Part shown: positions 26,919-35,179 of the stretch, piece after piece
Layout: each line of letters opens with the position of its first letter
Numbering within the stretch: position 1 is the stretch's first letter
DNA from: Nisaea denitrificans DSM 18348
Lineage (GTDB): Bacteria > Pseudomonadota > Alphaproteobacteria > Thalassobaculales > Thalassobaculaceae
Direction of reading: 5' to 3'
DNA length: 64,000 nucleotides
NCBI RefSeq assembly: GCF_000426505.1
Contig: NZ_AUFM01000011.1
Coordinates: forward strand, 1,178,001 to 1,242,000
Program-made: the position numbers and the translations under genes
Notes under the pieces: generated by a model
What the model saw: the letters and a program-made list of their open reading frames with translations, nothing else
Told to the model about the DNA's origin: nothing
Databases searched by the model: none

Positions 26919-27386
26919 TCACTCCCCCTCATACCGATACCGAAAATCACAGTGGCTGGCACCACTCATGATGGTCTGGCCGCGTTCCATTGTGATCTTG
27001 TCGGAATAGCCCTCGCAGAAGCTGCCGTCCCGGTTGCAGGACAAGAGGTGGCCGATTTCGCCGAGGCCCATTTCCCGGTACATCTCGGCATAGCGGCAGC
27101 GGGTGACGTTGAAGTGGAATGTGTCTTCCGTCCGCTCCAGCTCCTCCGTCTCCAGCGCCCCGCCATGGGTCCAGAGGCTGTAGAGATCCTGGAAGCTGCG
27201 CATGTCGCGGTCCGGGCCGTCGCGTTCGGCGAAGGTGCGGGCCTGGGCGATGGCGGCCTTGCGGATGGCGTTGCCGATGATCTTCTGCGCCGCCGCCGCG
27301 CCGACCTCCGCCACCATCTCCTCGTAGAGCGGCTTGATCACGTTCGCCTCGATGCGGCGAAGCTCGATGATGGGAAGGTCGGTCAT
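26919..27386 (-). CDS. L-2-amino-thiazoline-4-carboxylic acid (ATC) hydrolase-like protein
   Basis: This 155-residue protein fits the ATC hydrolase family. It shows FHFNVTRCRYAEMYREMGL (about 91-109), the CNRDGSFCEGY segment, and the final SGASHCDFRYRYE motif that is its hallmark. In Pseudomonas the enzyme opens the thiazoline ring on the way to cysteine. Most homologs in other genomes have unknown substrates. The three conserved Cys residues are in place. It lies between the racemase-like gene and an alpha/beta hydrolase gene on the same strand, so a joint pathway for a heterocycle or carbamoyl compound is plausible but unproven. Confidence 0.85.
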   Translation of the reverse strand: MTDLPIIELRRIEANVIKPLYEEMVAEVGAAAAQKIIGNAIRKAAIAQARTFAERDGPDRDMRSFQDLYSLWTHGGALETEELERTEDTFHFNVTRCRYAEMYREMGLGEIGHLLSCNRDGSFCEGYSDKITMERGQTIMSGASHCDFRYRYEGE

Positions 27387-27435
27387 GGCGTGTCTCCGGT
27401 GTGTTAGCGGCCCGGCTCTTTAGCGGCCTAATTCT

Positions 27436-28314
27436 TCAACGACCAAGCGTGCCGCCCTTCAGCGAGCGCGGGTCGCGCAGGCCCCAGCGGCCGGCCTCGA
27501 CCTCGTGGAAGAAGTCGAGAATGGTGCGGTTGAACAGGGCCGGCTCCTCGATATTGAGGGTGTGGCCCGTATTCGGGAACATGGCGTGCCCGGCGGACGG
27601 GATGGTGCGCTTCATCAGCAGGCCCGGCTCAAGGCAGCTTTCGTCCTCGTCCCCGTTCACGATCAAAGTCGGCACGGTCAGCGCCGCCATCTGCTCCCGC
27701 AGCTCCCAGAGCGACGGCCGGTTGGCCTGCACGCCGCGCAGGGTGTTGGCGGAGCCTTTCGAGGAATGCTCGCCGAGCTGGGCCGCGAATTCCGCCCAGC
27801 CGCGCGGGTCCTTGTTCTGGAGTTGAACACGGGCCGGCTCCAGCGCGTAGACGGGCGCGACCTTGTCCATGCCCTCGCCCTCGATCTTGTCCGCGAGCAG
27901 GTTCGACTGTTTCTTGAAATCGTCCCGCCGGTCGGGGTCGGCGCCATAGCCGCAGCCCGCGACAACCAGCGACAGGGCTCGCTCCGGATAGGCGAGGCCG
28001 AAATGCAGGGTGGCGAAACCGCCCATGGAGAGGCCGACGATATGCGCCGCCTCGATATCCATGGCATCCAGCACCGCCCTGATATCGTCCCGCGCCCGGG
28101 CTTGCGAATAGTGCGCCGGGTCTTCCGGCACGTCCGACGGCGGATAGCCGCGGGCGCCGTAGGTGATGCAGGTGTAGTAGCGGGACAGCGCCCGGACCTG
28201 CGGCTCCCAGCTCCTGTGATCGCCGGCGAATTCATGCACGAAGACGACAGGCGTCCCCTCACCGATCGTCTCGCAATAGAGCGACACGCCGTCATCCGTT
28301 TTCACATAGCCCAT
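27436..28314 (-). CDS. Alpha/beta hydrolase
   Basis: The 292-residue protein is a classical alpha/beta hydrolase. The HEFAGDHRSWEPQ oxyanion segment follows strand 3 (about 27-39). The nucleophile elbow is GLSMGG (Ser in about residues 94-99), the acid is in NGDEDESC, and the histidine is in NTGHTLNIEEP. It has no signal peptide. It is similar to 3-oxoadipate enol-lactonase-like and lactone or ester hydrolases, which cannot be told apart here. It starts 50 bases upstream of the ATC-hydrolase-like gene on the same strand. Confidence 0.9.
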   Translation of the reverse strand: MGYVKTDDGVSLYCETIGEGTPVVFVHEFAGDHRSWEPQVRALSRYYTCITYGARGYPPSDVPEDPAHYSQARARDDIRAVLDAMDIEAAHIVGLSMGGFATLHFGLAYPERALSLVVAGCGYGADPDRRDDFKKQSNLLADKIEGEGMDKVAPVYALEPARVQLQNKDPRGWAEFAAQLGEHSSKGSANTLRGVQANRPSLWELREQMAALTVPTLIVNGDEDESCLEPGLLMKRTIPSAGHAMFPNTGHTLNIEEPALFNRTILDFFHEVEAGRWGLRDPRSLKGGTLGR

Positions 28315-28425
28315 TCCAGCCTCCCCGTTCCTTATTGGTTGGCTGTGACTATGCAGGATCGGCGGGCGGCGCCCAAGGGGCCGGATTGCGAATGAACTGT
28401 TCCTGCAGCGGCGCGGGTCGCGGTG

Positions 28426-29193
28426 TCAGAGGAAGTGATGGAACGGCGCGATCTCTATCCCCGCCGCCTCCAGAGAGGTCCGGAGTGCCCGTGCCATCTG
28501 CACGCCCGCCGGATTGTCGCCATGCACGCAGATCGTGTCGATCCGGCCCTTGATGCGCTTGCCGCTCCTGGTGATGACAGCGCCTTCCTCCAGCATGGCC
28601 AGGACGGATGCGGCGGCCGCTTCGGCGTCATGGATCACGGCGCCGGGCTCGCTGCGCGGCACCAGATTGCCGTTATCCTGATAGGCCCGGTCAGCGAAGA
28701 TCTCACGCGCCAGGCGCAGACCGGCAGCCTCGCCCGCCCGTTCCGTCGCCATGCCCGGCATGACCACCAGGATCAGGTCCGGGTCGACGGACTTCGTCGC
28801 TCGGGCAATGGCACCGGCCACGCTTTCATCTTCCGCCACCAGATTGCCAAGCGCGCCATGGGTCTTCACATGGGTCACCTTCACCCCTTCCAGAGCGGCA
28901 AGCCCCATCAGGGCACCGATCTGGTAGGCGGTCTGTTTCTCCAGATCGGCCAGGCTGTCGCCGGCGATCTTGCGGCGTCCGAAACCCCAGAGATCGAGAT
29001 AGCCCGGATGCGCCCCGATCCCGACACCGCCGTCCCGCGCCCGGATCACGGTCTCCCGCATCACATTCGGATCGCCCGCATGAAAGCCGCAGGCGACGTT
29101 AGCGCTGGAGACGATCGAGAGCATGTCGGCATCGGCGCCCAGCTCGTAGGCTCCCCAGCTTTCCCCGAGATCGGAATTGAGATCGACGCGCAT
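28426..29193 (-). CDS. pxpA: LamB/YcsF family, 5-oxoprolinase subunit A
   Basis: PxpA works with PxpB and PxpC in the ATP-dependent opening of 5-oxoproline to glutamate. The 255-residue length is normal. Motifs are MRVDLNSDLGESWG at the start, SSANVACGFHAGDP (about 29-42), VGIGAHPGYLD, KTHGALGN and the late CVHGDNPAGV. The pxpB and pxpC genes are not adjacent here, so they are elsewhere, or this copy serves another lactam. It sits 111 bases upstream of the alpha/beta hydrolase on the same strand. Confidence 0.92.
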   Translation of the reverse strand: MRVDLNSDLGESWGAYELGADADMLSIVSSANVACGFHAGDPNVMRETVIRARDGGVGIGAHPGYLDLWGFGRRKIAGDSLADLEKQTAYQIGALMGLAALEGVKVTHVKTHGALGNLVAEDESVAGAIARATKSVDPDLILVVMPGMATERAGEAAGLRLAREIFADRAYQDNGNLVPRSEPGAVIHDAEAAAASVLAMLEEGAVITRSGKRIKGRIDTICVHGDNPAGVQMARALRTSLEAAGIEIAPFHHFL

Positions 29194-29274
29194 GTTTTCA
29201 GGCTCCGGTTACCCCACCATATGGGCATACCGCGTCTGAAACCTCGATTGAAGCCCGACTGACGAAGATTTCGA

Positions 29275-31944
29275 TCAGTCGCCCTGTTTGATATCAAGCG
29301 TGACCAGCCGCGTGCTGACATCGTCCGGGGACGGAGTTTCAACGAAACCGAGATCTCGGCAGAGCGCGAGCATCGCCTTGTTCTCCGACATCACGTAGCC
29401 GAACATCTTTTGCAGGCCGCGCGAATGGGCGTGCCGGATGAGATCGCCCATCAGGCGGCGGCCAAGCCCCTGCCCCTGCTGGTCGGTCCGGACCAGGGCG
29501 GCGAACTCGCAGGTCTCGAAATGCGGATCGGCCGTCAGGCGGGCAACGCCGAGGATTTCACCGTGACTTTCGGCAATCAGCGCCATTTCCCGGTCATAGT
29601 CGATCTGGGTAAGACGGGCCGCCGTTTCGTGCGGCAAAGTCTTGACCGGTGCGAAAAACCGCCGTCGCAGATCGTCCTGGGATGATTTCTGGATCAGCTC
29701 CAGCAATGCCGGCTCGTCTTCCGGGCGGATCGGACGAACCGTCAGGGACCGTCCGTTATCGAGGCTGATATGCCGCTCCAGATGTTTCGGATAGGGCTGG
29801 ATGGCAACCGGGATCGCCTTGGACGCCTCCTGCACCCGGACCCTGGCATCCAGGGCAAGAATGCCGAAATCGTTGATGTAGAGCGGGTTGACGTCGAGCT
29901 CCCGGATCTCCGGGAAATCCATGGCGATCTGCGAGAGTTTGACCAGCGCCGCCGTCAGCTCCTCAATGGCCGCCGCCGGACGGTTCCGGTAGCCCTGCAG
30001 AAGCGACCAGACCCGGGTCCGCTGCACCATGTCGCGCGCCAACGGGATATCGAGCGGCGGCAAGGCAACCGCACTGTCATCCGCGACCTCGACCTCGACC
30101 CCGCCCTTGCCGAACAAAATGACCGGCCCGAACACACGGTCCGTGGTGATGCCAATGATCAGCTCTTCCGCATGCGGCATCGCCGCCATACGCTGGACCG
30201 CGAAGCCGTCGATCCGGGCTTCCGGCTTCACACGCGCCACGGTCCGGAGCATTTCTTCCGCCGCCGCCACAACCTGCTGACGGCCGGTCAGATCGAGACG
30301 CACACCGCCGACATCGCTCTTGTGCGTGATATCGTGGCTGAGAATTTTCAGCACGACGTGGTTGCCAAGCTCGACAGCGGCGAGCCCCGCCTCGTCCGGC
30401 GTCTTGGCTATCACGGTTTCCACGACCGGAATGCCATAGGCGTCCAGCACGTCTTTCGCTTCCGGCTCGGTCAGCCACTCCCGGCCGTCATCAAGCGCCT
30501 TCTGGACGACCTTCCGCGCCCGCTCGGTCTCGGGACGGAACCCTTCCGGCAAGGAGGGCGGCGTTTGCATCAGCATGTCCCGGCGGCGCTTGTACCGCAC
30601 CATGTGCATGAAGCCGGTCACCGCCTGGTTCGGCGTATCGTAGGACGGCACCGACGCCCGGTAAAAAGCCTTCTTCGCCTTTTCCTGCGCCCCTTCACCC
30701 ACCCAGTTCGTCAGAATCGGCACGCGCGGCTTCCCGGCAACGACACGCTGCACAACCTCCGCCGCCTTGATACTGTCAGCAATCGCGGTCGGGCAGTTCA
30801 GCACCAGAACCGCATCGACATTCGGGTCCTTCATCACCTCTTCAAGCGCGGCTTCATAGCGCTCCGGCGGCGCATCGCCGATGATGTCGACAGGATTTCC
30901 CCGCGACCAGGTGGACGGCAGCTTGCCATCCAGCGCCGCAATCGTTTCCGGGCTGAGCTCCGCCAGACGGCCGCCCAGCTCGATCAGGGATTCGGTTGCC
31001 AGCACCCCAAGACCGCCGCCATTGGTGACAATCGCCAGACGGTCGTTCGCTGCCTTCAGGCCGGTGCCCAGCGTGTTCACCGCGTCGAACAGCTCAAGCA
31101 GGTCATACACGCGGAGGATGCCGGCCCGGCGGAAGGCGGCGTTGAAAACAGCATCAGAGCCCGTAAGCGCGCCGGTATGGGAGGCAGCCGCCTTCGCCGC
31201 CTCCTTGTTACGACCCGACTTGATGGCGATGACCGGTTTGTTCCGGGCCGCCGCCCGCGCAGCCGACATGAATTTCCGGGGACTGCTAATCGACTCGATA
31301 TAGAGCAGGATCGCCTTGGTGTTCGGGTCCGCGACCAGGTAATCCAGCATGTCGCCGAAATCGACATCGGTCATGTTGCCGAGCGAAACGACATGGGAGA
31401 AGCCGATATTGTGGTGCGCTGCATGGTCAACCACGGCGGACGCGACAGCGCCGCTCTGCGTGACGAACGCAAGATTGCCGGCAGGCGGCGCAATATGCAG
31501 GAAAGAGGCATTGAGCCCGATGGGCGGCACCATGATGCCGACGCAGTTCGGCCCGACGACACGCAGCGGATATTGCGACTTGATGCGTTCGATCTCGGCG
31601 GCCAGATCGGCGCCGTGGCCATCCGCCTCACCGAAACCGGCAGTGACGACGACAGCGGCCTTTGTTCCCTTTGCCGCCAGGTCCTCCAGCACAGAAGGCA
31701 CCGACGCGGCCGGAGTACAGATAACCGCGAGATCAGGAACGATCGGAAGATCCGTTACGCTCTTGTAACAAAGCGTGGAGCCGATAGAGGCCTCATGCGG
31801 ATTGACCGGCAGGACCGGACCGTTGAATGCTCCGCCCAGAAGGTTCCGGGACAACACTTTGCCGACCGACTGCTCGCGGTTACTCGCCCCGATAATGGCG
31901 ACCGAACTCGGCTGAAAAAGTTTATCCAGATTCCTGATCGACAT
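29275..31944 (-). CDS. ADP-forming acyl-CoA synthetase fused to a GNAT acetyltransferase (Pat-like)
   Basis: The 889-residue protein combines an acyl-CoA synthetase (NDP-forming) with a C-terminal GNAT domain, like the protein lysine acetyltransferases Pat/PatZ. The CoA-binding Rossmann domain begins at residue 1 (SSVAIIGASNREQSVGKVLS). Ligase domains follow with SGRNKEAAKAAASHTGALTG. The ATP-grasp domain covers about 490-715 (HVVLKILSHDITHKSDVGGV), and GNAT runs from about 725 to the end (LVRTDQQGQGLGRRLMGDLI). In PatZ the synthetase part is inactive and only senses acetyl-CoA. Whether it is active here cannot be read reliably. A Crp/Fnr gene lies directly upstream on the same strand. Confidence 0.92.
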   Translation of the reverse strand: MSIRNLDKLFQPSSVAIIGASNREQSVGKVLSRNLLGGAFNGPVLPVNPHEASIGSTLCYKSVTDLPIVPDLAVICTPAASVPSVLEDLAAKGTKAAVVVTAGFGEADGHGADLAAEIERIKSQYPLRVVGPNCVGIMVPPIGLNASFLHIAPPAGNLAFVTQSGAVASAVVDHAAHHNIGFSHVVSLGNMTDVDFGDMLDYLVADPNTKAILLYIESISSPRKFMSAARAAARNKPVIAIKSGRNKEAAKAAASHTGALTGSDAVFNAAFRRAGILRVYDLLELFDAVNTLGTGLKAANDRLAIVTNGGGLGVLATESLIELGGRLAELSPETIAALDGKLPSTWSRGNPVDIIGDAPPERYEAALEEVMKDPNVDAVLVLNCPTAIADSIKAAEVVQRVVAGKPRVPILTNWVGEGAQEKAKKAFYRASVPSYDTPNQAVTGFMHMVRYKRRRDMLMQTPPSLPEGFRPETERARKVVQKALDDGREWLTEPEAKDVLDAYGIPVVETVIAKTPDEAGLAAVELGNHVVLKILSHDITHKSDVGGVRLDLTGRQQVVAAAEEMLRTVARVKPEARIDGFAVQRMAAMPHAEELIIGITTDRVFGPVILFGKGGVEVEVADDSAVALPPLDIPLARDMVQRTRVWSLLQGYRNRPAAAIEELTAALVKLSQIAMDFPEIRELDVNPLYINDFGILALDARVRVQEASKAIPVAIQPYPKHLERHISLDNGRSLTVRPIRPEDEPALLELIQKSSQDDLRRRFFAPVKTLPHETAARLTQIDYDREMALIAESHGEILGVARLTADPHFETCEFAALVRTDQQGQGLGRRLMGDLIRHAHSRGLQKMFGYVMSENKAMLALCRDLGFVETPSPDDVSTRLVTLDIKQGD

Positions 31945-31955
31945 GGAACGGCCTC

Positions 31956-31978
31956 ATTATGTTGCAGCGCAATATAAT
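31956..31978. promoter_or_regulatory. 23-bp dyad with TGTTGCAGCGCA core upstream of the Pat-like gene
   Basis: ATTATGTTGC and GCAATATAAT flank AGC and pair at 9 of 10 positions. It lies 12 bases before the Pat-like ATG, over the expected promoter or leader. The core TGTTGCAGCGCA recurs at 32027-32038 as TGTCGCAGCGCA. A Crp/Fnr-type regulator encoded just upstream is the natural candidate to bind. Inference. Confidence 0.5.
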
Positions 31979-32026
31979 AACTATGCCGCCGAAATGTGTC
32001 AGTTCTAATGCACTCCGAAGCTAATT

Positions 32027-32038
32027 TGTCGCAGCGCA
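32027..32038. promoter_or_regulatory. Second copy of the TGTYGCAGCGCA motif
   Basis: TGTCGCAGCGCA repeats the core of the 31956-31978 dyad in the same orientation, 67 bases away. It is embedded in TTGT-N8-ACAA symmetry. It lies 17 bases past the end of the Crp/Fnr gene toward the Pat-like gene. Confidence 0.45.
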
Positions 32039-32054
32039 CAATTTACAGCAGGCA

Positions 32055-32768
32055 TCAGCTCGTTTCCCGACCGGCGCGCGCGTCATCGACCATTCGCGCG
32101 AGTTCGGCGATATCCTTCACGACATAAGCGCCACGCGTCCTCTCCAGCAAGTCACTCCGCTCAAGAGCTTTCAGCTCCCGGGTCACCGCTTCACGATGCG
32201 TGCTGATCCGGGCGGCGATCTCGGCATGGGTCGGCGGCGGCGAAATGCGCCCGGTCCCATCAACGATGCGCCCGGCCCGCGCCAGACGCAGCAATTCCGC
32301 ATGGATGCGGTTGCGCACGCCAAGCGTGCTGAACTCGACCACACGTTCCACCAGCGTCCGGATCGAGCCAACCATGCGCTTCATGACGATCTGCGCCATT
32401 TCCGGAACTTCTGCAAGCAGCTCCCGGAACAGCTCGGCCGGCATGCAGGCAACGGTCGTCCTGCTCAGCGCAACGATGCTGGCGGAGCGCCGTCCGCCGT
32501 CGATTGCGGCAAATTCGCCGAAATGGTCTCCTGTCTTGAGATCGTGAATGATAACGGTCTTTCCGGTTTCGGAAAAAACGGTCACCCGAACATCGCCCCA
32601 GCTGATGAAGTAAACGTCGGTCGATTCATCATCGAGATTGATGATCACCTGGTCCGCTTCAAAGTTCCGCCAGCGGCACCTCTTGTCGAGATCGGCGATT
32701 TTCGCTTCCGGCAAGCACCGCAGCAAATGACATGCCCCCAGGCTGCGATTCATAGTCGACACTGGCAT
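32055..32768 (-). CDS. Crp/Fnr-family regulator with cyclic-nucleotide-binding domain
   Basis: The 237-residue protein has an N-terminal cyclic-nucleotide-binding beta-roll: DHFGEFAAIDGGRRSASIVA (about 76-95) is the phosphate-binding cassette region. A long dimer helix and a C-terminal winged helix follow, with PPTHAEIAARISTHREAVTR. The recognition helix HREAVTREL keeps the R-E-x-x-x-R pattern of CRP. No Fnr cysteine cluster is present. The start is uncertain: ATG 32768 abuts GGGGAG, a GTG two codons on has better spacing, and ATG 32753 is further. It probably controls the Pat-like gene 110 bases downstream. Confidence 0.88.
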   Translation of the reverse strand: MPVSTMNRSLGACHLLRCLPEAKIADLDKRCRWRNFEADQVIINLDDESTDVYFISWGDVRVTVFSETGKTVIIHDLKTGDHFGEFAAIDGGRRSASIVALSRTTVACMPAELFRELLAEVPEMAQIVMKRMVGSIRTLVERVVEFSTLGVRNRIHAELLRLARAGRIVDGTGRISPPPTHAEIAARISTHREAVTRELKALERSDLLERTRGAYVVKDIAELARMVDDARAGRETS

Positions 32769-33406
32769 CTCCCCGCTTTGGTTGCCGACCCTATCATCAA
32801 TCGTCCGGACCGGCACCGCCCGTAAACCCAAGCACCTTATCTAGCAACAGGGCAGGCCCGCTCACAACCGCTCGTCGAAACCCGCTCTTGCCCGCTCCGC
32901 CGGAGTGTTTTGACCTCGAGCCGTCGCCTCAGTGCGGAATCCCACACCGACCGGACGAAAACATCCCTATCTTTCTATTAGCAGAAGGAAGGGATCCGGG
33001 CAGCCACCGCAACAGCGATTCCCCCGCCTTGGTGGTGCTCCCCCTTCCGACTGGAAAGAGTGTTTTACCCTGAGAGTCATCTTCAGAGCCGCGCCATAAA
33101 TGATCGGTCAGGGAACACCCCGCCTCCCTCATCGTTCCGGCGCGGTCTTTTTTTTTTCGACCGCAAATCCGTCCGTCCCAGAGAGGCTGCACCCAGTTAA
33201 GAGCCTCCCGCAAAATTCTACTTTTAATCACAAGTTCACTTGCCGCGCCGACGCGCCCACCCTATCTCAGTTCTGTCTGTGGACGGCTTTACAAATGGGG
33301 TGCCTTCTGCTGGTCAGTGCCGAGCGTCTCTCCTAAAGCGTGTCTAAGAGTAAGTGACTGAGTAAGTGGTTTTTTTGGAGTTTGTGAAGAGGAGAGGTAT
33401 CCAGTC
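32769..33406. other. Long non-coding interval between the Crp/Fnr and cold-shock genes
   Basis: No credible protein gene is seen in these 638 bases. The centre (32985-33157) folds into two hairpin regions and ends at a ten-T run, listed separately as a candidate RNA. The last 250 bases probably hold the cold-shock promoter and its long leader. Confidence 0.6.
32985..33157 (+). ncRNA. Candidate structured small RNA with strong terminator
   Basis: A long irregular hairpin pairs GGAAGGG at 32987-32993 with CCCTTCC at 33042-33048. Inner helices GCA/TGC and CCACC/GGTGG continue it. A linker leads to a second structure in which GCCGCGCC (33088-33095) pairs with GGCGCGGT (33139-33146), with an inner AGGGA/TCCCT helix. 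Ten T residues (33148-33157) follow at once. This is the layout of an independent small RNA of about 170 bases. I could not match it to 6S, SRP, tmRNA or RNase P RNA. The 5' end is a guess. Confidence 0.5.
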
Positions 33407-33613
33407 ATGCCAACGGGTACAGTGAAGTTTTTCAAGACTGACAAAGGCTACGGGTTCATCACACCCGAAGATGGATCACGCGATGTCTTCGTACATGTTT
33501 CCGCCGTTCAGAATTCCGGACTGACAACCATCTCCGAAGGCCAGAGGCTGAATTTTGAAGTTCAGGAAGACGCTCGCGGCCCCAAGGCCGTCGATTTGTC
33601 GGTCGCGGATTAG
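33407..33613 (+). CDS. Cold-shock domain protein, CspA family
   Basis: The 68-residue single-domain cold-shock protein binds single-stranded nucleic acid and acts as an RNA chaperone. RNP1 is seen as KGYGFI (13-18) and RNP2 as VFVHV (27-31), with Phe8 and Phe9 in the TVKFFK strand. A GAGGAGAGG site precedes the ATG by about 8 bases. A long AT-rich leader is in line with cold-shock mRNAs whose translation depends on leader folding. The gene is monocistronic, with hairpins at 33622-33645 and 33669-33692. Confidence 0.95.
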   Translation: MPTGTVKFFKTDKGYGFITPEDGSRDVFVHVSAVQNSGLTTISEGQRLNFEVQEDARGPKAVDLSVAD

Positions 33614-33621
33614 AACAGCGC

Positions 33622-33700
33622 GCACCGCCTGTCCTTCAGCGGTGCCTGAATGAATAAAAACACTCGACCCGGCTGTATCCAGATATAGCCGGCCCCTTTT
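33622..33700 (+). terminator. Tandem hairpins ending the cold-shock transcript
   Basis: The first hairpin pairs GCACCGC (33622-33628) with GCGGTGC (33639-33645). The second pairs CCGGCTGTAT (33669-33678) with ATATAGCCGG (33683-33692, one G-U pair) and is followed by CCCCTTTT. The second is the more convincing terminator. Confidence 0.7.
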
Positions 33701-34011
33701 ACGTGCGCCGCCTGTTCCGGCTTTCGCGCTCCGGCTTTCTTCCTCCAGTTTGCCCCCGGCATCCGCTGACGTCTCGGCCTCTCGCGTGTATCTGGCAGAT
33801 TCACGCTCACCGGCACGTGTTGGCGCTTCACAGACCGCAGCCAAATTGTCATATTCGCGATCGTCCGGACCGAACAAAACCCGCGACCGGTAAATCACCG
33901 ATGTTCCGGAGGTTCGGAAAATAATACGGGAGGATCACCCTCTAGGCGCGAGAAGACCGGCAAACAGTAGGCTGGCATCGCCTCAAGGCTTCACAAATTC
34001 AGGAGATCTCA
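33701..34011. other. Intergenic region before the BMP-type gene, no gene seen
   Basis: Open frames here lack family similarity, and the longest runs antisense into the cold-shock gene. The interval presumably carries the promoter and leader of the substrate-binding protein gene. An AGGAGAT ribosome site ends it, 5 bases before the ATG at 34012. Confidence 0.6.
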
Positions 34012-35106
34012 ATGATTAGAGACATCGTGCGCGCCCTCCTCGGCGGCGCAGGTTTGGCGGCGACGGTGCTGGCTGCGGGCGTCGTGCCCTCCAGCGCCAA
34101 TGCGGACGAACTCAAGGTCGGCTTCGTTTATGTCGGCCCGGTCGGCGACCATGGCTGGACCTATCGCCACGATATCGGCCGCAAGGCCATCGAGGCACAG
34201 CTTGCCGGCAAGACCAAGACAACCTTCGTCGAGAACGTGCAGGAAGGCCCCGACGCCGAACGCGTCATCCGCCAGCTTGCCAGCGACGGCAACAAGCTGA
34301 TCTTCACCACTTCCTTCGGCTTCATGAATCCGACCCTGAAGGTCGCCAAGAAGTTTCCGGATGTGAAGTTCGAGCACGCGACCGGCTACAAGCGCGCCGA
34401 GAACGTCTCCACCTATGCCGCGCGCTTCTATGAAGGCCGCTATGTCGCCGGCCTGATCGCCGGCAAGATGACCAAGTCGAACGTGATCGGCTATGTCGGC
34501 TCCTTCCCGATTCCTGAAGTGATCCGGGGCATAAACGCCTTTACGCTGGCTCTACGCTCGGTCAATCCGAACGCCGAAGTGAAGGTCGTGTGGGTGAATT
34601 CCTGGTACGACCCCGGCAAGGAAGGCGATGCAGCCAAGGCCCTGATCGATCAGGGCGCGGACATCATCCTGCAGCACACCGACTCCCCGGCCCCGCTTCA
34701 GGTTGCCGAATCCCGCGGCGTACATGGCTTCGGCCAGGCCTCCGACATGACCAAGTTCGCACCAAAGGCACAGCTTTCCGCAATCATCGATAATTGGGAC
34801 AGCTACTATGTGGCCCGTGCCAAGGCGGTTCTGGACGGCACCTGGGCGTCCACGGACACCTGGGGTGGCCTGAAGTCCGGGATGGTCGAGATGGCTCCCT
34901 TCGGCGCTGCCGTTCCGGAAGACGCAAAAAAACTCGCAAACGAAGCGATCGCCGGCCTCACCGACGGCTCCATCCATGCTTTTGACGGGCCGATCAAGGA
35001 TCAGAGCGGCGCTATCAAGGTCAAGAAGGGCGAAAAGCTCGATGATGGTGCCCTGCTCGGCATGAACTGGTATGTCGAAGGCGTTCAGGGCAAGATCCCG
35101 AACTAA
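34012..35106 (+). CDS. BMP-family ABC transporter substrate-binding protein
   Basis: This 364-residue periplasmic binding protein belongs to the Bmp/PnrA (purine nucleoside) family. A signal peptide covers about residues 1-31, with cleavage likely after SANA. There is no lipobox Cys, so it is soluble, unlike PnrA lipoproteins. Family marks are VGFVYVGPVGDHGWTYRHD, the FTTSFGFMNPTLKVAKKFPD block, AARFYEGRYVAGLIAGKM, and QHTDSPAPLQVAE. The usual ATPase and permease genes are not adjacent; a hairpin terminator follows directly. Likely ligands are nucleosides or related compounds, by family. Confidence 0.9.
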   Translation: MIRDIVRALLGGAGLAATVLAAGVVPSSANADELKVGFVYVGPVGDHGWTYRHDIGRKAIEAQLAGKTKTTFVENVQEGPDAERVIRQLASDGNKLIFTTSFGFMNPTLKVAKKFPDVKFEHATGYKRAENVSTYAARFYEGRYVAGLIAGKMTKSNVIGYVGSFPIPEVIRGINAFTLALRSVNPNAEVKVVWVNSWYDPGKEGDAAKALIDQGADIILQHTDSPAPLQVAESRGVHGFGQASDMTKFAPKAQLSAIIDNWDSYYVARAKAVLDGTWASTDTWGGLKSGMVEMAPFGAAVPEDAKKLANEAIAGLTDGSIHAFDGPIKDQSGAIKVKKGEKLDDGALLGMNWYVEGVQGKIPN

Positions 35107-35126
35107 TTCAACCAGCGAAACAACGA

Positions 35127-35161
35127 AACGGCCCCGCCCGTACCCGGCGCGGGGCCGTTTT
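35127..35161 (+). terminator. Rho-independent terminator of the BMP-type gene
   Basis: CGGCCCCGC (35129-35137) pairs with GCGGGGCCG (35149-35157), with an 11-base loop, followed by TTTT. It lies 23 bases after the stop, which shows the gene is transcribed alone. Confidence 0.9.
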
Positions 35162-35179
35162 CATTTGAAAGGCTACTCC

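Noticed and set aside
29770-31977. Very long plus-strand open frame of 735 codons
   Set aside because: It lies opposite the well-supported synthetase-acetyltransferase gene; its His/Arg-rich product is the usual antisense shadow in GC-rich DNA.
32985-33157. Assignment of the structured region as 6S, 4.5S/SRP or RNase P RNA
   Set aside because: The two-hairpin layout and the absence of the conserved cores of those RNAs (for example the SRP GGTCAGGTCCGGAAGGAAG core) do not support any of them.
33476-33898. Minus-strand open frame of 140 codons overlapping the cold-shock gene
   Set aside because: It ends antisense inside a secure csp gene, has no family similarity, and its composition fits a chance frame in GC-rich DNA.
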